DNA of 64,000 bases from Sordariomycetes sp. S80-01Y (Eukaryota; Ascomycota; Sordariomycetes): assembly GCA_037042185.1 (NCBI GenBank), contig JAXQJY010000024.1, forward strand, positions 744,001 through 808,000. The letters run 5' to 3'. Below the pieces are notes generated by a model. It saw nothing but the letters and a program-made list of their open reading frames with translations. It was not told the origin of the DNA and did not search any database. This document shows, piece after piece, positions 44,834-53,846 of the stretch. Each line of letters begins with the position of its first letter. Position 1 is the stretch's first letter. The position numbers were made by a program, and so were the translations under genes.

Positions 44834-46171
44834 ATGACATCGCAAAACCCTGTAGCGAAAGATGAAACAATTCTTATCGTTGGTGCTGGAGTCTTCGGCC
44901 TTTCGACGGCTCTCGAGCTGAAGAAGCGAAATTACAAACACGTAACGGTGGTCGACAGGTATTTACCACCCGTTGTGGACGGCAGCAGCGTTGATATCTC
45001 GCGTGTCATCCGCGTTGATTATGCTGATCCATTGTATTCGCAAATGGCACGGGAAGCCCAGGAAAAGTGGTCTTCTGATTACAAGGAGCATTATCATCAA
45101 TCTGGCTTCGTGATGCTGTCAGAAAAGCCGGGCCACCCCTACCTCGAGAAGATGAAGGAAATCAACGAAACGCTCGGCACCAGGTTGGCCGAGTTTGACG
45201 ATGCGAACGATGTACGGCAGCAATATCGCGAGTTCCAGGTGCGAACAGATGGACTGAAGGCCTACGTCAACCAAAAAGGAGGCTGGGCCAATGCTGAAAA
45301 CGCTGTGCGACAGCTGAGCACGGAGTGCAGTCTGGCAGGCGTCTCTTTCATCACGGGCCCCAGGGGCCGTGTTCATTCCCTTCGATACAAAGGATCGCGC
45401 GTCGTTGGCGTAAACACAGCCCAAGGCGGGCCTCTGCTCTCGGACCAGGTAATACTGGCCACGGGCGCGTGGACTAACCAGCTCGTGCCCCTCGAGCACG
45501 CAACCTCGGCATCTGGGCAGCCTGTTGGATTCATCCAGTTGACAGAACAGGAGGCCGGCAAGCTGCGGGAAATGCCCGTCGTCATCAACCTCAGCACAGG
45601 CGTCTTTGTATTCCCACCGACTCCTGATACCAACATCCTCAAAGTCGCCCGCCACTGCTATGGCTTTGCCACCGAAGTGCCAGCGGCGGGCTCGCAGCGG
45701 CTGGTTTCTTCACCGAAGCTCGAGTCAAACGGCGTCGAGAAGTCTTACATTCCTGCCGACGCCGAGACTGCTCTTCGTGATGGCCTGCGCCAGCTTTGTC
45801 CGGACTTTGCGCAGCATGAATGGCTGAACCGACGTCTGTGCTGGTACTCTGACACACCTGAGGGCGACTTTGTGGTCGACTACCATCCAGCAGTTGAAGG
45901 TCTCTTCTTCGCCACGGGCGGCGCTGGACAGTCAGTCTTCTCGCTTCACCTCAACGCCCCACCGCTGACAGGAACTAGTGCTTTCAAGTTTATGCCTGTT
46001 CTGGGTCGTTACATTGTAAACTGCTTCGAGAACAAGGCAGCTCAGGAAATCCGGCAAAAGTGGAGGCTCCGGGCCCCTTCTGCTCAGAGCGGCTTACAGA
46101 AAGGAGGAGATGGGAGCCGGGCTGGTCCACCATTGAGGCTCTTAACGGACGTAGAGACAGCGAAATTATAG
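44834..46171 (+). CDS. FAD amine oxidase, fructosyl-amino-acid/sarcosine oxidase-like, peroxisomal
   Basis: Start ATG 44834 (MTSQNPVAKDETILIVGAGV). The Rossmann motif is GAGVFG at 17-22. The covalent-FAD cysteine motif is LCWYSDTPEGDF (Cys near 336), the form seen in fructosyl-amino-acid, saccharopine and related amine oxidases. The protein ends in AKL, a good peroxisomal PTS1, fitting an H2O2-producing oxidase. Although the frame is open throughout, a 48-nt intron at 45931-45978 (GTCAGT..CTAG with CTGAC) is likely: removing it turns GGAGQ..AF into the family-typical GGAGHAFKFMPVLGRY. The product is then 429 aa. It probably oxidises an amine or N-methyl amine made by, or alongside, the divergent Rieske enzyme. 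Substrate is not determined. Confidence 0.87.
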   Translation: MTSQNPVAKDETILIVGAGVFGLSTALELKKRNYKHVTVVDRYLPPVVDGSSVDISRVIRVDYADPLYSQMAREAQEKWSSDYKEHYHQSGFVMLSEKPGHPYLEKMKEINETLGTRLAEFDDANDVRQQYREFQVRTDGLKAYVNQKGGWANAENAVRQLSTECSLAGVSFITGPRGRVHSLRYKGSRVVGVNTAQGGPLLSDQVILATGAWTNQLVPLEHATSASGQPVGFIQLTEQEAGKLREMPVVINLSTGVFVFPPTPDTNILKVARHCYGFATEVPAAGSQRLVSSPKLESNGVEKSYIPADAETALRDGLRQLCPDFAQHEWLNRRLCWYSDTPEGDFVVDYHPAVEGLFFATGGAGQSVFSLHLNAPPLTGTSAFKFMPVLGRYIVNCFENKAAQEIRQKWRLRAPSAQSGLQKGGDGSRAGPPLRLLTDVETAKL

Positions 46172-46832
46172 ATAGACTAGAAGAGTATAAACCAAGCGTC
46201 TCTCTAGTTTTCTTCCACACCTTAGATTCTTTGCACTCATACCGCTACGTTGAACTTATGGTCGAGCTCTATCAAAGATATCTCAAAGACCTCACAAAGA
46301 CGATCGTGGTTCGCTCTGGACACGATCACATGCTCTCTTACATGAGCAGACTGACAGAGAGGGCGGGAATCCGAGAACCTTCAACGACATACAGTCAACA
46401 GTCGCCCCCGCTGTCACATCGTAACCTGCTGAGCCCTATGCACTAGCTATCCTATCTCACTCTTTTTATCCTAGCTCAGGTCCGTATAAGCTCTCAGTAA
46501 CCCTAGATGTAAGGTTCAAGGTTAGCGAAAGAATAACGTAAGAAATTTAAGATTTTTTTTTAAAAAAAAAAAAAATATTATTCAAAGTAAAAACTGCGGT
46601 GTAACGTATCCCGAAGACGGAAAGTGACGAAAGAAGGGCAGCCTGGCTTATGAGTTGCTAGCAACCAACGTGAACACACCCAGGCCCAAAAGAAACACTT
46701 CGAACCCAAGCCGTACATCGGCCTCTTCCTGTCTGTCAACTGTTCATTTTCCCACGGTGAGCATGTGGCCAAAGGGTAGTGTCCTAGCCTATGTCGTATA
46801 CTGTGTTTTGCTTGTGGTGTTGACGTCACACA
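46172..46832. other. Intergenic between convergent genes
   Basis: About 660 bp between the 3' ends of the flavoenzyme and the AA8 gene. A frame at 46060-46446 overlaps the flavoenzyme end and has no family signature. A T9/A14 tract lies at 46553-46575. Confidence 0.5.
46553..46575. repeat. T9-A14 homopolymer junction
   Basis: Nine T followed by fourteen A between two convergent genes. It may be a poly(A)-region element or a relic of retroposition; no adjoining element is visible. Confidence 0.6.
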
Positions 46833-47703
46833 CTAGGAAACATACAGAGACAGAAGCCCCATCATCATAGCAGCAGCGGCAAGGCTTCCAGAAGCAAGGG
46901 AAAACTTGCCAACACCAGCGCTCTCACCATCGGCATCGCCCTCGGCATCGCCACTTCCAGTGCCGTCCCCAGTACCGCCGTTGTCAATCTCGTCGGGGAC
47001 AGCAAACTCGTCAACGAAAGGGTTTCCAGCGGTCGCCTTGACTGCAGTAGACAGATCGAGGGAGAAGATGCGCGGGCTGCCAGTGTGCTTCTCAATCCTC
47101 TCCTCGACATCAGTCGAATCAAGCGGGTCGCCCTCATGCCAGGCACCAATCATGGGCGTGCCAGCAGACGTCAGATCCAGACTTTCGCCGTTCTTCCAAG
47201 TAGTGCAATTGTCACAACGAAAGTTGGCCACCATGAACCCGTCGCTCACACCCGTGCCAGGCAAGAGCGTTGTAGTCACGGAGCTGTCAGCTGGGACCTG
47301 GGGCATGGTGTGGCCGCTGGCCTGGCGATGAGAAAGCGTGACGTTGCCGTTGCCGTCTTGGTAGACGAGGAACATGTTCGAGTCGGCCATGCCGGTACCC
47401 GTGCCGAGACCGACCCAGGAGAATTTGGTCGGGGCGTAGATCTGGAACCAGATGGGCCCCGAGCCGGAGCTGGCGGTGACATTTGGTACGACGGCGGAGT
47501 AACAGATGTCGTTGCGACAGTTGACGGCGGGTGTGAAGCCGGCGGAGTGACCTGACTCGCCATGATCTGGGGCTGCGGCAACGCTTGCGGCGTCTAAGAA
47601 GGGATATGATGTGAGAATATATTCACTGGCGGTGGTTCTCCGTGTTGGGAATGGTCAACTTACATGCCAGCACGGCCGCGGGAAGAAAGTTGGAGAGCTG
47701 CAT
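46833..47703 (-). CDS. GPI-anchored AA8 (cellobiose-dehydrogenase cytochrome/DOMON) protein
   Basis: A minus-strand gene with exons 47703-47664 and 47593-46833; product 266 aa. The signal peptide is split by the intron (MQLSNFLPAAVLA, then YAASVAA). The body matches the heme-b cytochrome domain of cellobiose dehydrogenase: DICYSAVVPNVTASSGSGPI, FSWVGLGTGTGM and a downstream IGAWHEGDP, so Met and His axial ligands are plausible. A Gly/Asp/Ser-rich linker and a hydrophobic end (SLAAAAMMMGLLSLYVS) indicate GPI anchoring. Stand-alone AA8 proteins can pass electrons to LPMOs or reduce iron at the cell surface. No flavin dehydrogenase domain or LPMO is adjacent. Ligand residues were judged by eye. 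Confidence 0.85.
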
Positions 47704-48623
47704 TGCGTACTGAAAGGGGACAAGTCGTAGCAAGAATGAAGAGAGAAGATGAATAGACTAGACGACCTGTCGTCTCTGTGACTGATATAATATGAACGGC
47801 ACTGCTGAAGATGAAGACACGACGAGAGAAAAAGCGAATCAAGACCGGTATTAACAGATGAAGAAAGAGACTGCGTACGCTGGGGGGTGGGGGAGGGTCT
47901 CTTTGAAATACATCGATTCTAACAGGTCGTCGTCTCATTCGGCATCGTTGTCGTCGTCGCAAGAGTCGACCATCACCTTTTCAAACGTGCGCTGCGCACG
48001 TCGTTTCAGATTCCGCGACAGCCAAGGGGCGGGTGGTAAAGCAGCTGAGGCGCGGACGGCTACTGGCCAGGGCCAAGCCTCACGACGGTTGCGAAACCTG
48101 GGCCAAACCTAGCCGGGTCTGGGCGGGCGCGTGCCGTGACACTGGGCGCTTGGGGTAGTAGAGGCAATTGATGGTTTGATCGCGTTGCTTGGGGGTAAAA
48201 GTACAGTTTTGGACCATGTACTAGACACAATTGCGATGTTGTCACGATAAACGTACCATAAGGAACTGTATGGATTGATTATATGGTCGCTTTCGAGAGA
48301 AGACAGCTGGAAGTCCTGCAGCTCCTGTGCGAATCGAGGTAGCAATCGATAGCTTTAATTTGTAAACATAGAGGTTGCAGCGAAGACATTCGTCTAGTAC
48401 TAAATCAGAATAAACTTCCTTGGTATATTTTGAGACATGATCCCCTGATGCCCTCCTGATTTTTGAACCAATCAAATCGCCCCCAATTTGGTCAGCGATA
48501 CTCTCGGAAGACACTGCACCCGGGCCTGAGTGACACGATACTGTGACGCGAAGGAGGTGGGCCAAAGGCCTGATGCAAATGCCTTTTCGTACCCAATTCT
48601 GTTTCTTCTTCGCAGCAATTATA
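47704..48623. other. Intergenic, no gene seen
   Basis: About 920 bp upstream of the AA8 gene. No credible frame. It ends at the tRNA-like fragment. Confidence 0.5.
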
Positions 48624-48655
48624 GGGCGTGTGGTCTAGCGGTATGATCTTCGCTT
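48624..48655 (+). pseudogene. tRNA-Pro-like 5' half (tRNA fragment or tRNA-derived repeat head)
   Basis: The 32 nt starting GGGCGTGTGGTCTAGCGGTA closely resemble the 5' half of eukaryotic tRNA-Pro: acceptor strand GGGCGTG, D-arm and A-box TGGTCTAGCGG, and the start of the anticodon stem. The expected TGG/AGG/CGG anticodon, T-arm and 3' acceptor strand do not follow. A degenerate B-box-like GAACGAATCT lies about 25 nt downstream. It may be a truncated tRNA gene or the tRNA-derived head of a SINE-like repeat. Confidence 0.6.
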
Positions 48656-49282
48656 GAGCTCAGCACCCAGCAGTTTCTTAGAACGAATCTAGGCTTGGAC
48701 AACGAGCGCGACGTGTTGGCTAGTAAGCCATATCATGTGGGGCTTGCGAGGCATATGCTAATAGTCTAGTCTAGGTTCTTCCTAGCCCCTTCGACAGACC
48801 TCTTATACGCGCGCCCACGTGATCCCTGCTTGATGGCCGCGACGAAACCACAGCTAGGTCACAGCGGGGTTCCTTACAGATACAGATCGATTCGAGGAAT
48901 ATATCGTATCGATAGCGAGTTAATAAGATAGTCTCGTCATATATCTAACCTATAGTAAAACTATACTAGAAGCTATATCTGACGCTAAAGTAGGCCGTTG
49001 TAGAGAGAATAACGAAACGGCCTTGCGCAGAACGGTGCTGTTGGATAATATGCGGCCAGTCTACTACTCTGGAGAGACGCTGCTCGATTCGTCCGCCGAC
49101 AAGGGTGACCATAGGAGGATGCAGGAGGAGAAGCGGCGCTTTGCAGAACAAGGCCAGAGCATCGAGAGCGGTCTGATAAGGCAATATACAATTTGATTGA
49201 ATCCCAGAAGAATCAAGTACCTCTCTATATACAACTAGCTACTTTCGCGGAGGAATATCCGTCCCCGACCACGTCGTGGACC
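48656..49282. other. Intergenic, AT-rich repeat-like debris
   Basis: AT-rich from about 48880 to 49000, with short frames only. The remainder is the 3' flank of the pectin lyase gene. No intact element is visible. Confidence 0.45.
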
Positions 49283-50416
49283 TCAAACCCGACCAAAGCC
49301 GGCCGTGTTGACCACACCCTTGGCGACCTCGGCCGTGCTGGCCGAGGCAATCGTCTTGCCTTGGAAGTTGGCCAGGAAACCCGTGTCGGCACCGCTGAGC
49401 TTGCCCGAGCTCCCGTAGGCGTTGAGCTGGCAGGCCCGGCCGAGGTAGGTCTGGCACTTTGCGTTGGTGTTGGCGTCAGGCGAGGAGAACCACTGGCCGC
49501 CGCCGTTCTCGACAGCCGCTTTGACGTTCTGGAAGACGTTGCCCTCGGCGAGGACGTTGCCGCCGGCGGCAGTCTCAAAGGCATGGCCGGGGTTGGAGTA
49601 GAAGTAGTTGTTGACGGCGTGCAGGAGGGTGTTGCCCTGGACCTTGGGGGAGCGCCCGCTGGTGTGGTGGACGTAGTTGTTCTTGAAGGTGATGGTGTCC
49701 TGGGAGCCGGTGAAGTACATGCCCCAGTAGTGGTTGCCGGTGCAGCCCGTGTCGGCGGACCAGCTGGAGCGGCCGTCAATGTCGCAGTTGGAGATGGTGA
49801 CGCGGCCGGAGGCGTTGTTGCCGAGGACAATGTGCTGGCGGCCGATGCGGGAGATGGTGACGTGGTCGATCCAGACGAGGTCGGCGCCGTCAATGGTGAT
49901 GGCGTCGCCGCCCCAGACGAACTCGGGGTTGATCTCGGTGATCTTGATGTTCTGGATGATGATGTTCTTGACGTTGCTGACCATGCGCAGGCCCTTGCCC
50001 TTGATGACGCCCTGGCTGCCCTGGCCGACGATGGACTTGTTGGACTTGACGGTGATGCCCAGCATGCCGGCCTTGTCGTAGGTGATGGTGGTCGTGGGCG
50101 CGTTGGGCTGGTAGTTGCCGCACCAGTTGTCCTTGTTGATGGCCTTCTGGCACGTCGAGGCGGTGCCCCAGGGCAGGCAGCCCTGCTCGGTGGCCTTGCC
50201 CTCCGAGTTGGTGAAGTCAAACGTCTTGGTTAGGACAATGTTCAGGGCCTCGCTGCTGCCCAAGTAGCTGACCAGCTCCGAGTTGCTGGATGGGTACACG
50301 GTCCTGCCGCTGCCGCCTCCCGTGGCGCTGGCCGCGAAGCCCTCGGCCTTGCCAGTGACGGCGGCCACGGCGTGGGCCAATGCGAGCACTGCCGAAGAGA
50401 GGGTGATGAGACGCAT
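49283..50416 (-). CDS. Secreted pectin lyase (PL1)
   Basis: A single-exon 377-aa protein with signal peptide ([19 protein letters not shown]). It has the polysaccharide lyase family 1 right-handed beta-helix with pectin-lyase motifs: [46 protein letters not shown], then [18 protein letters not shown] carrying the catalytic Arg, and [20 protein letters not shown]. Lack of the Ca-binding Asp set and the VWIDH form favour pectin lyase over pectate lyase. It cleaves methyl-esterified homogalacturonan outside the cell. Codon use is strongly GC3-biased, so other frames and the opposite strand are also open for over 300 codons; those are shadows. No intron is seen. Confidence 0.93.
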   Translation of the reverse strand: MRLITLSSAVLALAHAVAAVTGKAEGFAASATGGGSGRTVYPSSNSELVSYLGSSEALNIVLTKTFDFTNSEGKATEQGCLPWGTASTCQKAINKDNWCGNYQPNAPTTTITYDKAGMLGITVKSNKSIVGQGSQGVIKGKGLRMVSNVKNIIIQNIKITEINPEFVWGGDAITIDGADLVWIDHVTISRIGRQHIVLGNNASGRVTISNCDIDGRSSWSADTGCTGNHYWGMYFTGSQDTITFKNNYVHHTSGRSPKVQGNTLLHAVNNYFYSNPGHAFETAAGGNVLAEGNVFQNVKAAVENGGGQWFSSPDANTNAKCQTYLGRACQLNAYGSSGKLSGADTGFLANFQGKTIASASTAEVAKGVVNTAGFGRV

Positions 50417-51713
50417 GATGGTCGAAGAGAAGGGAAACTACACCGGGAATCTGGGTGCTTCTGCTGCTGCTGCTGAGACCGATGAACAGCTTAGGGCAGG
50501 GAACTGGGCGCGCACTTATACGTTTCGCGAGCCCATCACGGGCCCGGCGGACAGGAACCAATCTACATGCCACGAGCGAGCCCCGGCCATGGTACTTACT
50601 TAGATTTGCTCGGCTCATTTGATGTTCTCGGTCGCCGGGTGAAACATACAGGTAGCTAACTAGCCAAACGCGTGGAGCTCGGCTCGGGACCAGATCTGAG
50701 TAGCGCGCATATCAACGTCCGTCCTGCAGCACAATCCATGCGTGTCACCCCACACCCCTGCGAGCACATCCGCTTATTCGGCACGCAGATGTCTCGGCAC
50801 GCAATCGCCCAATGCCGACGCGTTTCAGGACGCTCTATCCGTAATGTCGAACCACCCGTGCGAAACAGGATGTTTCTGGGTCCATCGGTGTCGTCCCGAT
50901 ATGAACACTCTAAGCCTCTTAACTAGTCCTCCTCTGAGAGAGTTGCGGCGTTACCGAGCCATGCTGTTGGCGTCTTGGTGTCTTCCTAACTAGTTTCTGC
51001 ATCCGGCTAGCTAATACTGCCAAGTTACAGTTCAAAGTCCCGCTTGACGCACGAGCGATGAATGCTACTGTGCGCCGAGATGTCTGCTAGATGCGAGCAT
51101 GCGACGAGACGTCGGCACTGCGTCCACTGGTGCGAAATCTTCATGTAGGGGCGGAGCGGAGGACCCCGTGGTGGGGAAATTCTTGATGCGGCCACAGAGC
51201 CCCAATATCACGAGGCCATCCAGAACACAAGCAGGGTCACGCACATTCATTAGATACCGCTCAGCTATCAATATAGTTATCAACGCTTAATTACTGTACC
51301 TACCAGTTCCATAACTTCAGTACTCGGCTGTGACGGCTACCCAGTCTCGCACTTATGACCCAACGTACTACCAACAACAAACCGACCCTCTGATCTACCT
51401 ACCCTGTAGTTAGGCCAGGCCGAACGCTCACATCTGTACACAAGGCACAACCGTAAAAGCGTATTAAGCACCACCTTAATAGAGGTGGTGCGCGGCACGA
51501 GTAGGTGGTTGGACTTAAGTGAGTGTGTCTGCATCTATAACAATGTATTGGATGTAATATATGGGGTAAAGTAAGCACGCGGCGGCCGCGTAACGGGCCG
51601 TAATAATTATCCTCCGTCAGTGATCTTATGTTTCTTCCCCGCTCGACTGTCATAAGCTTCGTTAATATGAGACTTCACGCCCTCTCTGTAAAACCTCCAA
51701 TAACAAGAACAAG
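50417..51713. other. Divergent intergenic region, pectin lyase and isochorismatase-like genes
   Basis: About 1.3 kb of non-coding DNA between two divergent start codons. It holds a hairpin-capable inverted repeat at 51468-51491. A poly-CTG-like run (GCTGCTGCTGCTG) lies just upstream of pectin lyase near 50462. No gene is seen. Confidence 0.5.
51468..51491. repeat. Inverted repeat GCACCACCT-N6-AGGTGGTGC
   Basis: Perfect 9-bp arms around TAATAG, about 220 bp upstream of the isochorismatase-like start. It could be a protein-binding palindrome or a hairpin; nothing else marks it as part of a transposon. Confidence 0.5.
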
Positions 51714-52325
51714 ATGGTCCAACTCGATTCTGCTCCAGCACTTCTAGTAGTCGATATGCAAAATGGCTTCTGCCATGAAAAGGGTAGCTTTGCAAAGATA
51801 GGCATGCAGAGCGAGCCAAAGGCGATTATTCCGCAAATTGACGAGCTGCGCTCCGCTTTCCGCGCCGCCAACATGCCAATTTTCTTCCTAAGGACAAGCT
51901 ACAACGTCGACTACTCTGACAGGCGCGGCCGCGATAGAGGGGACGAAATTGAACAGTTACAAGGCCTTATACGAGGTTCTTGGGATGCCGACATTCTTAA
52001 CGAGCTTACGCCCGAGCCCAATGAAGTCGTCATTGACAAGACGAGATTCTCTGGTTTCTTTAGAACAAAACTCGAAGAGACCTTGAAGGACCGCGGAGTC
52101 AATCATGTCATCATGACAGGGGTAGGGACGGATGTCTGTGTCGAGTCGACGGCACGAGATGCATATCAGATGAACTTTGGCGTTACGACTGTGAGCAATG
52201 CGACAGGAACATGTAATGAGGCAGATCATTTGGCCGCTCTACATGCCCTACGAATATTTGGCGGTACGGCGTCGACAGCAGAAGTGATTGAAGCTTTGCA
52301 CTCGCGTAATCCGAGAGTTTCATAA
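51714..52325 (+). CDS. Isochorismatase-like cysteine hydrolase
   Basis: A single-exon 203-aa protein. The catalytic triad of the family is visible: Asp14 (LLVVDMQNGFC), Lys109 (VVIDKTRFSGF) and Cys142 (GVGTDVCVESTARDA), with the usual cis-peptide region before the cysteine. The family includes isochorismatases, nicotinamidases, ureidoacrylate and N-carbamoylsarcosine amidases; substrate cannot be chosen from sequence. No signal peptide, so a cytosolic enzyme. In plant pathogens some secreted relatives act on salicylate precursors, but this one lacks an obvious secretion signal. It is divergent from the pectin lyase gene. Confidence 0.88.
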   Translation: MVQLDSAPALLVVDMQNGFCHEKGSFAKIGMQSEPKAIIPQIDELRSAFRAANMPIFFLRTSYNVDYSDRRGRDRGDEIEQLQGLIRGSWDADILNELTPEPNEVVIDKTRFSGFFRTKLEETLKDRGVNHVIMTGVGTDVCVESTARDAYQMNFGVTTVSNATGTCNEADHLAALHALRIFGGTASTAEVIEALHSRNPRVS

Positions 52326-53846
52326 ACGTTGTAAAAGACTATCAATGCTCAGGTACCCAATCGAGGCATCAATCCGGACTGATGTGTTCCTCCGGGTACA
52401 TGCGGGGGTGCCCAGAGCGTAGATGCCAATCTACTTAGTAGATACATATGAGTTGCTCCTTGCGAGCCATTTCGTGAAGCGCGTGGTCAGTCTCATCGTT
52501 TTCGACATGAAGGGGGCGTATAACGGCGTATGCAGGACGCTATTGTCATAAAGGCTCGCAGCACGCGGCATCCCTCCAGTTTTATTGACTTAGGCTGGCT
52601 TGCCGCAAGGCTCACCGCTATCTGCGATCCTGAAAATTATGACAATCCGGGCTACCGACGGGAAACGTGCATGTAACTACGTGTCGGAGCCCAAAGCCTC
52701 TTAATCGTCGATGAACAAGCGTCTTGCTGATTCAAGCCCGATAAGTCAGGTCCAGTGCCGGTTTTTCTGTCTGTACTCTATGTATGAGGATCAGAAGGTC
52801 CTCCATCGTAGTGTCCGCTCACTAAAATAGCTCAGGGTAAACAGCAAGGCTTCGTGGTCAAGTGTCACAAGTAGCTTTGCTCTGCCGACACAAACAGCAT
52901 AAAACGGAGAGAAAGACTATCTTCGAGTAATCAGGTCAATACTCTGGAACTGATGACAACATGCGATCTATTGCGTTCTGCGTCAGATTCCCAACGAACT
53001 CGTTCGGGCGCCTACAGTACAGACGCGTCACGGGGCATGATAGTCAGTAAGGAAGCTAACGAATCTATGGCACCGACATAATCTTCAGAGAAAAGGCTGA
53101 CGGCGAAGTAATCGACGAGGAAAGGCAGCTAACGACACCAAGGTCAACAAAGACAAGCAAACCCAGGCAAAGACCGCGACACCCAAACCGATAGCGACGA
53201 ATCATCTTACTCCGCATCGTCCTATTATCAAGCCAGCCACATTGCCGACAAGGCAGAGATTAACAGCACACCGCTAACAACCAACCCGACAACCGCTACG
53301 CTATCGCCGAGGTCACGTCAGCAATACGGCAACAGAACAAGAAGCAAGCGCAAAGACGTGAATATGGTCGGCACCGAAGACAAAGATGAAGGCAACGGTA
53401 GCAGCACGTGAGTAAGTCACTTCTCAATATTTACCTTACCGGCGGTGGGCTTCGGTCTTCTTCAGACGGTTCACTGGAAATCAGCATAGATATTGAGAAG
53501 GCAAGATATACTTGCTCTTAGACCTCTAGCTACAGATTGGGATGCCTCTCGTCGAGGAGACGGAGGGCATCGCATAGTCGGTTCTCGAACTAACTGGGAT
53601 GAATGCGGAAACTGATACCTCTCGCACCCAACCCTCGAACACTCCACGCGTTGGGAATGTACCCAAGTCATTCACAATCAGCGATGGTCCGCGAGGCTTC
53701 GACAACGAGAGCGGGAGAGGACAGGCCTGCAGCGTGAAACACAATATGGGACAGAACAGGCGATCGAAGATGTAAATTGTAGGCTCAGGTCTCCCAGACG
53801 CTCCTAAGCCGTAGACTTGAGCCGGACAAGGCCCTGATCTGGTGCC
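52326..53846. other. Intergenic with an unassigned A/C-rich frame
   Basis: About 1.5 kb. A 92-codon frame without a clear start (53133-53411) is Asp/Ser/Thr/Lys-rich (DTQTDSDESSYSASSYY; RTRSKRKDVNMVGTEDKDEG). A GTGAGT donor at 53408 and a TTCAG acceptor ending at 53465 would splice it to a short end. It may be part of a disordered protein gene or a repeat remnant. Nothing else is recognised. Confidence 0.35.

Noticed and set aside
35726-46171. Reading the run from 35.7 to 46.2 kb as a secondary-metabolite cluster
   Set aside because: No PKS, NRPS, terpene synthase or prenyltransferase is present in the run. The Rieske plus amine-oxidase content fits catabolism better.
46060-46446. 128-codon plus-strand frame overlapping the flavoenzyme 3' end
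   Set aside because: Its first third is an alternate frame of the flavoenzyme; the remainder matches no family I know and has no promoter-like signal.
49193-50233. Long plus-strand frame (346 codons) opposite the pectin lyase gene
   Set aside because: It mirrors the GC3-biased pectin lyase codons, is Gly/Ala/Val/Leu-rich and has no domain. A second minus-strand frame of 331 codons arises the same way.
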